Below, in pieces: positions 18,542-27,115 of a stretch of DNA of 64,000 nucleotides (the first letter of the stretch is position 1; each line of letters opens with the position of its first letter). Below the pieces are notes generated by a model. It had not been told where the DNA came from. It saw only the letters and a program-made list of their open reading frames with translations, and did not search any database. The translations under genes and the position numbers were made by a program. This DNA is from Anabaena sp. UHCC 0187 (GTDB lineage Bacteria > Cyanobacteriota > Cyanobacteriia > Cyanobacteriales > Nostocaceae), in contig NZ_VILB01000004.1 in NCBI RefSeq assembly GCF_009712035.1, forward strand, positions 62,001-126,000. The letters run 5' to 3'.

Positions 18542-19432
18542 ATGGAATCTCCTAGCAATCTCAACAAAACAAATAAATTAGCTCATGTCTGGGCAAATTG
18601 GCTACCTCCCTTCGCATTACTAGCACCATCTGGTATTTGGTTATTAATATTGTTAGTTTTGCCAACACTAATAATTTTTGAGTTAAGTTTAGTACCGGAT
18701 ATTCGCCCAGGTGATCTAGTAAATCCTAGTGGTTTTAGTAACTATATTCGCATTTTTGAACCGCTTTATTTAAAAGTTATCTTCAATTCACTTTTCTTGG
18801 CATTTGGTACTACTATTATTACTTTAATTCTAGGTTTTCCTGTTGCCTATTGGATTGCTCAGATCGTGCCAAAGCGGTGGCAAAATTTGTTGGTATTAGC
18901 TTTTGTTTTGCCTTTATGGACTTCTTCTTTATTGCGTTCTTACGCATGGATTACAATTTTACGTCCCACGGGATTATTAAATAGTTTATTAACTTCTGTC
19001 GGTTTACCTACGTTAGATATTCTCAACAGTAATTCAGCGGTATTAATTGGCATGAGTTACAGCTTGTTACCCTACATGGTGTTAATTTTATATGCTTCTT
19101 TAGAAAAGTTAGATAAACAGTTATTAGAAGCTGCTGCTGATTTGGGTGCAAATCCAGTACAAACTTTTTTGAAAGTGACTGTACCCCAAGTTTTACCAGG
19201 AATTGCTGCTGGTTCGCTGCTAGTTTTTATTACTGGATTGGGGGATTTTATAGACCCTGAATTACTTGGTGGTGCGTCGAGTATGACAGCAGCAAGGTTA
19301 GTTTATAACCAGTTTCTGGGTGCTACTCAAAATTGGGGTTTTGGTTCGGCTTTGAGTATGACATTGATTTTAATGGTGAGTATGGCTATCACTCTGGTGA
19401 TTAAATTTGGTGAAGCAACACCGAAAAAATAA
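18542..19432 (+). CDS. potB: Polyamine ABC transporter permease PotB
   Basis: 296 aa, about six membrane helices. The binding-protein-dependent transport signature is visible in EAAADLGANPVQTFLKVTVPQ (split as EAAADLGANP + VQTFLKVTVP). It is the first of the two permeases expected in a PotABCD importer. The usual second permease, PotC, does not follow: the next gene belongs to a different cluster. Confidence 0.9.
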   Translation: MESPSNLNKTNKLAHVWANWLPPFALLAPSGIWLLILLVLPTLIIFELSLVPDIRPGDLVNPSGFSNYIRIFEPLYLKVIFNSLFLAFGTTIITLILGFPVAYWIAQIVPKRWQNLLVLAFVLPLWTSSLLRSYAWITILRPTGLLNSLLTSVGLPTLDILNSNSAVLIGMSYSLLPYMVLILYASLEKLDKQLLEAAADLGANPVQTFLKVTVPQVLPGIAAGSLLVFITGLGDFIDPELLGGASSMTAARLVYNQFLGATQNWGFGSALSMTLILMVSMAITLVIKFGEATPKK

Positions 19433-19483
19433 AAATTATTTGCAATAATTGGAAAATTTGAATTTTATAAATGGAGACGGAGA

Positions 19484-20719
19484 TTGCACAATTTAACTGT
19501 TGAAACTGCATTATCACAGACCAGTATTGAAATTGAGGTACTGCTTTGCTGTGCCAAAACCGTCATAGAATCAGAAACTGCTGATCATATTAGAGAACTT
19601 CTGGCAAAAAATATAAATTGGGATAAATTGATAGAAATAGCGCAACAGCAACGAGTGTTGCCTCTATTGTATTCTAGTCTTTCCAAAAATTTTTCAGAAG
19701 TAGTTCCCAAAGCGATTTTGAGCAAATTACGACTTGATTTTTTAGCTCAAACTCGGCGTAGTTTACTTTTAAGCGGGGAATTGGTACGGCTACTAAATTT
19801 ATTTGCAGAAGAAAAAATATCAGTTCTTCCCTTTAAAGGACCAGTTTTAGCTGCGAGTGCCTATGGCAATTTATCACTACGACAGTTTAGTGATTTAGAT
19901 ATTTTAGTTCACCCCAAAGATGTGGAAAAGGCCAAACAAATTTTCCTGTCTCAGGGGTATAACATGAAAATTGAACGCATCGAAGTTACTCAAGAGCAAA
20001 AAGCTGCATTTGTGCGATCGCAAAGTATTCATAAATTGGTTCGTGAAGCTGCTTATCCTTTTATTCATCCCGAAACAGAATTGGTGGTAGAACTCCACTG
20101 GGGAGTAATGCCAAACTATTTTTCCTTCCCCATTGATTCTGAGGCATTGTGGCAAGATTTAGAGCCAGTTACTATTGCTGGTAAAAGTGTTCCCAATCTT
20201 TCTCCAGAAAATACGCTGTTGATGTTAGCTGGACATGGAACGAAAGACTGTTGGACAAATTTGGCTCGCATTTGTGATGTGGCTGAATTAATTCGCTCTC
20301 ATCCCCAATTAAATTGGCAGAAATTGATGGAGATAGCAAGAATTAAAGGTGGTCAAAGAATCTTATTTTTAGCTTTAACACTAGCGCGAAATATTTTAGG
20401 AACTGCTTTACCTAATGAAGTTTGGCAGAAAATCCAGACAGATCCAAAAGTTAGTTTACTGGCAGTTGAAGTTAGCCAAAATCTGTTCCAAAATACTGAT
20501 GACTCATTGAAAGATGGGAAAGTAACTCGCTTTCATTTGAGTATCAGAGAACGTGTACAAGATAAAATACTTTATTCTTTGCGTTTAGCCACAACGCCAA
20601 CTACTTCGGATTGGTTAGTATTGCCTTTGGTAGAGTTCCCCGCTTTTGTTTACTATTTATTGCGACCAATACGCTTAGTGGGAGGGCAATTGTTAAAAAA
20701 AATTAACCACAATTCCTGA
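19484..20719 (+). CDS. NTP_transf_5-type nucleotidyltransferase family protein (intact active site)
   Basis: 411 aa, TTG start at 19484 after GGAGACGGAG; no ATG is available near the N-terminus. The nucleotidyltransferase core lies around 95-240: FKGP (117-120), R133 and the metal-binding D137-L-D139 (FSDLDILV). It resembles the uncharacterised nucleotidyltransferase family (PF14907 type) found beside PqqD, HprK-like kinases and lasso-peptide genes. It opens the accessory cluster, 214 bp before the PqqD gene. In lasso pathways such enzymes have been linked to modification of the peptide tail; the substrate here is unknown. Confidence 0.85.
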   Translation: MHNLTVETALSQTSIEIEVLLCCAKTVIESETADHIRELLAKNINWDKLIEIAQQQRVLPLLYSSLSKNFSEVVPKAILSKLRLDFLAQTRRSLLLSGELVRLLNLFAEEKISVLPFKGPVLAASAYGNLSLRQFSDLDILVHPKDVEKAKQIFLSQGYNMKIERIEVTQEQKAAFVRSQSIHKLVREAAYPFIHPETELVVELHWGVMPNYFSFPIDSEALWQDLEPVTIAGKSVPNLSPENTLLMLAGHGTKDCWTNLARICDVAELIRSHPQLNWQKLMEIARIKGGQRILFLALTLARNILGTALPNEVWQKIQTDPKVSLLAVEVSQNLFQNTDDSLKDGKVTRFHLSIRERVQDKILYSLRLATTPTTSDWLVLPLVEFPAFVYYLLRPIRLVGGQLLKKINHNS

Positions 20720-20758
20720 TTTTTCCATAGCAATTTTGAACAACAATATCCCTGAATT

Positions 20759-20773
20759 CCCTAGCAATTAGGG
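20759..20773. terminator. Weak hairpin after the first nucleotidyltransferase
   Basis: CCCTA / TAGGG with a 5-base loop, followed by CATTTTAG. It is too short and T-poor for a confident terminator, but the 214-bp gap here suggests that the PqqD gene has its own promoter. Confidence 0.3.
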
Positions 20774-20933
20774 CATTTTAGCATGAGTCAGGAATATACA
20801 AATCAAATTGCTATATTATCTATCTTTAAGAAAATGTAAACTTCTTTATTAAATCTTTAAAAAAGATGTGATCGAATTTACATTATGATTAAATCTGGAT
20901 TAAGCAAACAATCTCATTCCGTTTCAAAGCACA

Positions 20934-21386
20934 ATGAATTTATCTGAAAAATTTAAAATCAATGTCCCAAAGGTTGTCCACGAAATGATTGAGGGTGAAG
21001 TAGTCATCGTCAATCTAGATGGGGGAGAGTATTATAGTTTGGTGACAGTCGGAGCAGATATTTGGGAAAAACTAGCTAGAGGTCTTTCCAGAGGTGAGAT
21101 TTTGGCAGAAATGGTTAGTTGCTACGACAGTAACAGCGAAACAATTGCCACCGCTGTTAACAATTTGATTACAGAATTGCAGCGCGAAAGTTTGATTAGT
21201 ATTGACGCAACAGATTCAGAAAATCAAACGCATACAAATAATGATGATCTGCCAACTCAAGCTATAGAAAAGCTGAAATTTGAACCACCAACTTTAAACA
21301 AATATACAGACATGGAAGAATTGCTGGCTTTAGATCCTATCCATGATGTAGAGCCAGAAATGGGTTGGCCAAGTGCTAAGGTCTAA
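20934..21386 (+). CDS. PqqD-like (RRE) protein with leader-like C-terminal tail
   Basis: 150 aa. Residues 8-90 are a PqqD/RiPP-recognition-element domain (VVIVNLDGGEYYSL; ADIWEKLARGLSRGEI; NNLITELQRESLI). A polar linker (91-112) leads to an extension: F116-E-P-P119-T-L121-N-K-Y124, M127, then LALDPIHDVEPEMGWP and a last SAKV. The 116-127 segment matches the lasso leader pattern Y-x-x-P-x-L, which PqqD/RRE domains bind, with Phe for Tyr and Thr for the usual Gly. The tail may therefore be a substrate or a self-binding arm. The HprK-like kinase gene follows 80 bp downstream. No separate precursor gene is seen nearby. Confidence 0.88.
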   Translation: MNLSEKFKINVPKVVHEMIEGEVVIVNLDGGEYYSLVTVGADIWEKLARGLSRGEILAEMVSCYDSNSETIATAVNNLITELQRESLISIDATDSENQTHTNNDDLPTQAIEKLKFEPPTLNKYTDMEELLALDPIHDVEPEMGWPSAKV

Positions 21387-21409
21387 ATTAGTAAATAGCA
21401 TTTGTATAG

Positions 21410-21435
21410 GTTGGGTTGAGATCACAAAACCCAAC
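21410..21435. repeat. Hairpin repeat between the PqqD and kinase genes
   Basis: GTTGGGTT / AACCCAAC, an 8-bp perfect stem with a 10-base loop. It resembles a dispersed cyanobacterial repeat. Without a T run it is not a clear terminator, but it could lower or separate expression of the downstream genes. Confidence 0.5.
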
Positions 21436-21466
21436 ATGATCAGGGTAAAAATACCAATAAAACAAA

Positions 21467-22555
21467 ATGATTAAAACTGATATTGAAGAATCAGAAAATT
21501 CAATTCAAACAGAGCAAAAAGACCCAATTGCTTTTTTTAATTCAATTTATAAACTATACGAAAAAGCGGAAGCATCTGTAGGGGGTGCGGTTAATCGGTT
21601 TTATAATATTGGTGGGTTTAAAATTCAGTTGCGGTTTGCAGGTTCGGCTTTAATTCCTTATCAAACTCCGGCTTTAGGACATTTAGAAATTGAGCCTGTT
21701 GTTAATCCCGATTTAACAGTTTGTTTGTGGGATAGCACCTCAACCAATACTATTATGCCTCCTCCACCTTGGGGGAGAAATCATCATCATCCCAAGCGCG
21801 GAGAAATTCACGGATTTAATACTGATCGCATTCATACGAGTTTTCAATGGGGTGCATTTGCATTGAGTCTGTTGGATAGCGATCGCAATTTAGGTATTTA
21901 TTGGGTAGATACAACGGAACAAATTCCCTATTGGGAAACAGGTTCACCATTAAGGACAATTTTAAATGTCTGGATGAGTAAACGGGGAATACAACTGGTT
22001 CATGGTGGTGCTGTGGGACTCCCTAGCGGGGGTGTGTTGTTGGTAGGAAAGGGAGGATCTGGAAAATCAACAACGGCTTTAACCTGTATTAATTCAGAGC
22101 TTTTTTATGCCAGTGACGATTACAGTTTGATTACCTGTGAACCAACACCAACAGTTTTTAGTATTTACAACACAGGCAAAAAAAATGCCGATGATGTAAA
22201 TAGATTACCATTTTTGGCTGAAGCTATCAGTAATAGCGATCGCTTGGATTCAGAAAAAGCCGTTTATTTTATTAACGAGCATTTTCCTGAAAAAATATTG
22301 AAAAGTTGTCCCATTCGTGCAGTTTTAGTTCCGCGTATTACGGGAAAAACAGATACTTCTTTAACAGCTACTTCTGCTGCTGCTGCTTTAGCTTCACTCG
22401 TACCAAGTACGATGATTCAATTAGCGGGTGCAGGGAAAGAAGCTTGTCAAATAATGATGCAAGTCTTGAAACAAGTTCCTTGTTATTATTTAGAACTGGG
22501 GACTGATTTAGAGCAAATTCCTCAAGTGATTTTTAATCTGCTTACAAAACAATAG
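21467..22555 (+). CDS. HprK-like serine kinase
   Basis: 362 aa. The C-terminal half is an HPr kinase-like P-loop domain: VHGGAV (178-183), Walker A G194-K-G-G-S-G-K-S-T202, acidic pair D217-D218 (YASDDYS). The N-terminal half (about 40-160) is unlike canonical HprK and matches HprK-related kinases found beside PqqD genes. In lasso-peptide clusters such kinases phosphorylate a C-terminal Ser of the peptide. Here the likely target is the PqqD tail, which ends GWPSAKV; this is inference. GT2 gene 1 starts 3 bp after the stop. Confidence 0.88.
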   Translation: MIKTDIEESENSIQTEQKDPIAFFNSIYKLYEKAEASVGGAVNRFYNIGGFKIQLRFAGSALIPYQTPALGHLEIEPVVNPDLTVCLWDSTSTNTIMPPPPWGRNHHHPKRGEIHGFNTDRIHTSFQWGAFALSLLDSDRNLGIYWVDTTEQIPYWETGSPLRTILNVWMSKRGIQLVHGGAVGLPSGGVLLVGKGGSGKSTTALTCINSELFYASDDYSLITCEPTPTVFSIYNTGKKNADDVNRLPFLAEAISNSDRLDSEKAVYFINEHFPEKILKSCPIRAVLVPRITGKTDTSLTATSAAAALASLVPSTMIQLAGAGKEACQIMMQVLKQVPCYYLELGTDLEQIPQVIFNLLTKQ

Positions 22556-22558
22556 AAA

Positions 22559-23311
22559 ATGGAAAATCAGAAATTATTTATTAGCGTTATTATCCCAGTT
22601 TACAACGGAGAAAAATATCTAGCTGAAGCCATTGAAAATGTCAAAAATCAGGATTATCAACCATTAGAAATTATTGTCATTGATGATGGTTCTACAGATA
22701 AAACTGGGGAAGTTGCTGCCGAATTTAAAGATAATATCCGCTATATTTATCAGGAAAATAGTGGTCCATCTGCGGCAAGAAACCGTGGGATAAAGATGGC
22801 AAAAGGTGATGTAATTGCTTTTTTGGATGTTGACGATCTTTGGTCGGATGATAAACTGCAACTACAAACAAATTACTTAGTAGAGAATCCGTTGATAGAT
22901 ATTGTTCAAGGGTTAATTCAACAAATGAATTTATCACAACTAACATCTGCGGAAAAACCTACTTTTGAACCTGTCTATAAACCTTACAACTATATTAATT
23001 TAGGAAGTGCAATTTATCGAAAATCAGTATTTGAGAAAATTGGTTATTTTGACGAAACTCTCAACTATGCTGAAGATGTTGATTGGTTTGTCAGAGCCTG
23101 GGAAAATGGTATACCTAAACTTCTTATAGATCAGGTAATGCTATTTTATCGAAAGCATCAAAAAAATATGACCGGGGGTAAAAATTTAGTTGAACTGGGA
23201 TTCATCAAAATATACAAAAAACGTTTAGATAGAATCCGAAAAAAAGAACTATCTCCAACCAATTTTTTATTAGATATGCCAATTAATGAATACATTGGTA
23301 ATCCTCCTTAA
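22559..23311 (+). CDS. GT2 family glycosyltransferase, copy 1
   Basis: 250 aa GT-A fold enzyme: ISVIIPVYNGEKYL near the start, VIDDGSTD (about 40-47), SGPSAARNRGI, and the metal-binding FLDVDDLW. No membrane segments, so a soluble transferase using a nucleotide sugar. It lies 3 bp after the kinase gene and is a paralogue of the next gene. Confidence 0.92.
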   Translation: MENQKLFISVIIPVYNGEKYLAEAIENVKNQDYQPLEIIVIDDGSTDKTGEVAAEFKDNIRYIYQENSGPSAARNRGIKMAKGDVIAFLDVDDLWSDDKLQLQTNYLVENPLIDIVQGLIQQMNLSQLTSAEKPTFEPVYKPYNYINLGSAIYRKSVFEKIGYFDETLNYAEDVDWFVRAWENGIPKLLIDQVMLFYRKHQKNMTGGKNLVELGFIKIYKKRLDRIRKKELSPTNFLLDMPINEYIGNPP

Positions 23312-23371
23312 ATTCAACTGCTAAAAGATTATGAAACAATCAATTGAACGTAAAGAAAATCAAAAATAAGT

Positions 23372-24061
23372 ATGAAAAATAATCCTTTAATCAGCGTCAT
23401 TATTCCCGTTTACAATTGTGAAAAATATCTATCCCAAGCCATCGAAAGTGTACTAGCTCAAACCTATCAACCCCTAGAAATTATCGTCATAGATGATGGT
23501 TCAACTGATGCTAGTGCAGAAATAGCCAAGGGATTTGGTTCTGCGGTGCAATATTGTTGTCAAGTCAACAGTGGTACTGCTGCGGCTCGTAATCGCGGCA
23601 TAGAATTAGCCAAAGGTGATTTTTTTGCCTTTCTTGATGCAGATGACCTTTGGGTAGATGATAAATTAACGCGCCAAATGCTAACGTTTATAAATAACCC
23701 CAATCTTGATGTTGTATTCGGACAAGTTGAACAGTTTATTAGTCCAGAATTGGCAGAAAATCTCAAAGCCAAACTGTACGTCCCTAATAAGTTAATGCCG
23801 GGACATATTCCTTCAGCACTGCTGATAAAAAAGGACTCCTTTTTTCGGGTTGGTTTATTTGAAACTCATTGGAAATTAGCCGAATTTGCTAGTTGGCAAG
23901 TGCGTCTTACAGAGATAGGACTCCAAACAATGATGTTACCCGATTTAGTAGCAAAGCGAAGACTACATGAAACCAATAAAGGAATTCAGAAAAAACAATA
24001 TCAAACTGAATATATTCAGATTCTCAAAGCATCACTAGATCGCCGACGCGCTAAGAGTTAG
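23372..24061 (+). CDS. GT2 family glycosyltransferase, copy 2
   Basis: 229 aa, with the same motifs as copy 1 (SVIIPVYNCEKYL, VIDDGSTD, GTAAARNRGI, FLDADDLW). Its second half differs (PGHIPSALLIKK), which suggests a different acceptor. Located 60 bp after copy 1 and 13 bp before the SDR gene. Confidence 0.92.
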   Translation: MKNNPLISVIIPVYNCEKYLSQAIESVLAQTYQPLEIIVIDDGSTDASAEIAKGFGSAVQYCCQVNSGTAAARNRGIELAKGDFFAFLDADDLWVDDKLTRQMLTFINNPNLDVVFGQVEQFISPELAENLKAKLYVPNKLMPGHIPSALLIKKDSFFRVGLFETHWKLAEFASWQVRLTEIGLQTMMLPDLVAKRRLHETNKGIQKKQYQTEYIQILKASLDRRRAKS

Positions 24062-24074
24062 GATATTCAAGATT

Positions 24075-24968
24075 ATGATAAAGACTAAGCTAAACAACAT
24101 TAAAACTCGTTTCAAAGCCGCATTACAAGCCTTCCTTGACCCAGTTCCTACTCTCAAACCAAAAGTCTTTGTCAAAATAGTAGAGCCTTCAGTAGTTTTA
24201 GATAATCAGCTTTTAGCTGGAAAAAATGTCCTAATTACCGGAGCGGCAAAAAATATTGGCAGAAGTATCGCTATTGAAATGGCTAAACAAGGTGCAAATA
24301 TTTTCTTTACCGATATCCATGAGGAAGGATGTTTAAACTTAGAAAAAGAATTAAATACCTATGCAGTTAAGGTAAGAGGCTTTGTTTCAGACATATCAAA
24401 ACCTGAAGATATTGATTATTTATATAGCATTTTGGAAGAAAACAAAATCATAATTGATATTCTTGTCAATAATGTAGGCATTCAATTTGAAACAATGGGA
24501 ATCAATAACTTAGATTTAGGAGAATGGCATCAAACTTTTCAAACTAATATATTTGGTCCTATGTATCTCACTAAACTTATCTCTAAAATGATGGTGAATA
24601 ATTCTATTCAGGGTTCTATTATTTTTATGACTTCTATCCACCAAGAAACCGTTGTTCGTTGGCCTAGTTATAGTTCTTCAAAAGCAGCATTAGGCATGAT
24701 TATCAAGGAATTAGCAGTAGACTTAGCCGCAGACAAAATAAGAGTCAATGGAATTGCTCCCGCTTGGGTAGCAGAAGATGAGCAAAAACAACCATTGAAT
24801 ATTAAGTATAGCCTGTTGCATGGTTGTAGTATCTCTCCTTGTTATATAGGTAGAGCGGCTGTTTATTTAGCCTCAGATTACTTTTCAAAATTTACGACGG
24901 GAACAGTTCTTAAAATTGATGGTGGCACAACATTATATAATTATCGTGTTGCTCAAAATCCACTTTAA
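24075..24968 (+). CDS. Short-chain dehydrogenase/reductase
   Basis: 297 aa. A 45-residue N-terminal extension precedes a classical SDR: cofactor motif T55-G-A-A-K-N-I-G62, NNVG (132-135), catalytic S187 and Y199-S-S-S-K203. The acidic residue after the second strand (FFTDIH) points to NAD rather than NADP. It oxidises or reduces an alcohol or ketone; the substrate may be a sugar or the modified peptide of this cluster, but nothing in the sequence shows which. Confidence 0.9.
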   Translation: MIKTKLNNIKTRFKAALQAFLDPVPTLKPKVFVKIVEPSVVLDNQLLAGKNVLITGAAKNIGRSIAIEMAKQGANIFFTDIHEEGCLNLEKELNTYAVKVRGFVSDISKPEDIDYLYSILEENKIIIDILVNNVGIQFETMGINNLDLGEWHQTFQTNIFGPMYLTKLISKMMVNNSIQGSIIFMTSIHQETVVRWPSYSSSKAALGMIIKELAVDLAADKIRVNGIAPAWVAEDEQKQPLNIKYSLLHGCSISPCYIGRAAVYLASDYFSKFTTGTVLKIDGGTTLYNYRVAQNPL

Positions 24969-25001
24969 TAAAAAACTATTTATGGTCTTTTTCTAAACAT
25001 A

Positions 25002-25946
25002 ATGTTTCATTTTATTCAACGAATTAATAGAAAAATAAAACGAATAGCTGCAATTTTGCCCAAAAAATTAGCATCAGGTAGATTAGAGGCAAAATCTCCA
25101 ACATTTAAAACCCTCTTTCCTAAAAATGCGAAAATTGAGCGCGTAGCTACAGGATTTAAATTTACAGAAGGCCCGATTTGGTTTTGTGAAGAAAAATATC
25201 TGCTATTTAGCGATATTCCTGCTAATAAAATATATAAGCTTAACCCTAATGGTCAATTAAGAATATTTAGAGAACCTAGCCATAATTCTAACGGTTTAAC
25301 TAAAGATAAACAAGAACGATTGATTGCTTGTGAACACGGCACACGTCGAGTTACTCGCACAGAAAAAGATGGCTCAATTACTATTTTAGCTGATACATTT
25401 CAAGGGAAAAAATTTAATAGTCCTAATGATGTTGTTGTTAAAAGTGACGGGTTTATTTATTTTACAGATCCACCTTATGGTATCAAACCCGAACAACAGG
25501 AGCAACCAATTCAAGGAGTATATCAAATTTCACCAGATAACAATGAAATTATTATTGTTGCTGATGATTTTATCAAACCAAATGGTTTAGCATTTTCACC
25601 TGATGAAAAAAAGCTGTATATAGATGATTCAGAACGTCGTCATATCCGAGTTTTCGATGTTCAACCTGATGGAAAACTTACCAATGGACGGATTTTTTAT
25701 GATATGAAAGTCGAAAAACCCGGTTTACCAGATGGAATGAAAGTAGACACACAAGGAAACATTTACTGCACAGGTGGTGGTGGTGTGTGGGTATTCAATC
25801 CTGAAGGTAATCATTTAGGAACAATTGTCACTCCAGAAGTACCTGCAAATTGTGCTTGGGGAGATGAAGATTACCAAAGTCTTTATATTACAGCTTCTAC
25901 CTCTGTTTACAAAATTAGAGTTAATATTCCAGGTGTCAAAATATGA
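25002..25946 (+). CDS. SMP-30/gluconolactonase-family hydrolase
   Basis: 314 aa, six-bladed propeller of the SMP-30/gluconolactonase/LRE family. Metal ligands of the family are visible: E56 (FTEGPIW), N142 (SPNDVVV), N194 (KPNGLAFSP) and D208/D209 (YIDDSE). Such enzymes open lactones. The N-terminus is basic and not a clear signal peptide. The next gene starts inside its stop (ATGA), so the two are coupled. Confidence 0.9.
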   Translation: MFHFIQRINRKIKRIAAILPKKLASGRLEAKSPTFKTLFPKNAKIERVATGFKFTEGPIWFCEEKYLLFSDIPANKIYKLNPNGQLRIFREPSHNSNGLTKDKQERLIACEHGTRRVTRTEKDGSITILADTFQGKKFNSPNDVVVKSDGFIYFTDPPYGIKPEQQEQPIQGVYQISPDNNEIIIVADDFIKPNGLAFSPDEKKLYIDDSERRHIRVFDVQPDGKLTNGRIFYDMKVEKPGLPDGMKVDTQGNIYCTGGGGVWVFNPEGNHLGTIVTPEVPANCAWGDEDYQSLYITASTSVYKIRVNIPGVKI

Positions 25947-27070
25947 TCATGAATAAGCAAGAAAAATCTGGACTTTCCCATGAGAAAATATGGCTTTTGC
26001 AAGCAGCATTATTGTCAGATAAAACGGGTTTAAATTCCTGGCAACAATGGAGAGAAACCGTTGATATTGAAAATATAGATACTGAATCTTATCGCTTATT
26101 ACCTTTACTTTATCGGAATTTATCTGCACAAGAAGTGATAGATGTGCATATAGCCAGACTCAAGGGAGTTTACCGACGGACTTGGGTAGAAAACCAAGTT
26201 CTATTTCAAGTGATTACTCCCATTTTAAAATCTTTTCAAGACAAAGGAATTAAATCTTTATTGCTTAAAGATGCAGCGTTAAATCTTCATTATTACTGCG
26301 ATAATGGATTACGAATGATTTCTAATTTAGAACTGTTGATTCAGCCATCAGATGCTTTAATAGGGATTAATTTATTGCAGAATCTTGGTTGGCAAGTAAC
26401 AGGAAAAGTACCTCAAGAAATTCTTCCATTTTCCCAAGCGATAGGATTTAAAAACAGTTCCAATCAATCTTTTATTTTGCGGTGGCATTTATTCGCAGAT
26501 GGGTTTGCAGAAAAAGCCGAACATGATTTCTGGAAAAATACAATAATTACTCAATTGGGGGAATTATCAATACATATTTTAAATCCAACAGATCAATTAT
26601 TGTATATTTGTGGGGCTTTGAAAAATCAGGTGATCTCAAGTAATAGACTAGCTGATGCGGCAATTATTATCAATACTTCAGAAAATCAAATTGACTGGAA
26701 GCAATTAATTATCAAAGCTCAAGAATACCGCTTGGTTTTAGTGCTAAAAAATATGATCACAGCTTTACAGGAAATTTTAAATATTTCTATACCGTCTTCG
26801 ATTTTGACAGAGATAATGAACTTATCAATTTCCCGCTTTGAAGATCGTGAATATCAGATTATGACTCAGGAGAATAATAGCGTATTAGATCGTTTGAATC
26901 TAAGATACTACCAATATGCAAGAATGGTATCTGATGAAAATGGGAAATCAAATTTTTTAGGATTTACTCAATATTTACAATATCTTTGGGGTTTAGAAAA
27001 TTTGTGGCAAGTTCCTTACCATGCAACGATTAAAGGTATAAAAAGGCTAGTAGAAAAGGCTGAATCATAA
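25943..27070 (+). CDS. NTP_transf_5-type family protein with degenerate active site
   Basis: 375 aa, same family and layout as the gene at 19484. The catalytic signature is altered: FKGP becomes LLKDA (107-111), and the metal-binding Asp-Leu-Asp becomes N128-L-E130 (ISNLELLIQP), while R124 is kept. It is probably not an active transferase and may be a binding or scaffold partner for the intact copy. It closes the cluster, overlapping the SMP-30 gene by four bases and facing pixL tail to tail. Confidence 0.82.
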   Translation: MIMNKQEKSGLSHEKIWLLQAALLSDKTGLNSWQQWRETVDIENIDTESYRLLPLLYRNLSAQEVIDVHIARLKGVYRRTWVENQVLFQVITPILKSFQDKGIKSLLLKDAALNLHYYCDNGLRMISNLELLIQPSDALIGINLLQNLGWQVTGKVPQEILPFSQAIGFKNSSNQSFILRWHLFADGFAEKAEHDFWKNTIITQLGELSIHILNPTDQLLYICGALKNQVISSNRLADAAIIINTSENQIDWKQLIIKAQEYRLVLVLKNMITALQEILNISIPSSILTEIMNLSISRFEDREYQIMTQENNSVLDRLNLRYYQYARMVSDENGKSNFLGFTQYLQYLWGLENLWQVPYHATIKGIKRLVEKAES

Positions 27071-27115
27071 AATAAAGAAACTGATAATTCAACCTTTTTG
27101 TGATTTATCCTAAAT

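Noticed and set aside
19484-27070. Canonical lasso-peptide gene cluster
   Set aside because: I find no transglutaminase-like leader protease, no asparagine-synthetase-like cyclase and no separate precursor or exporter gene.
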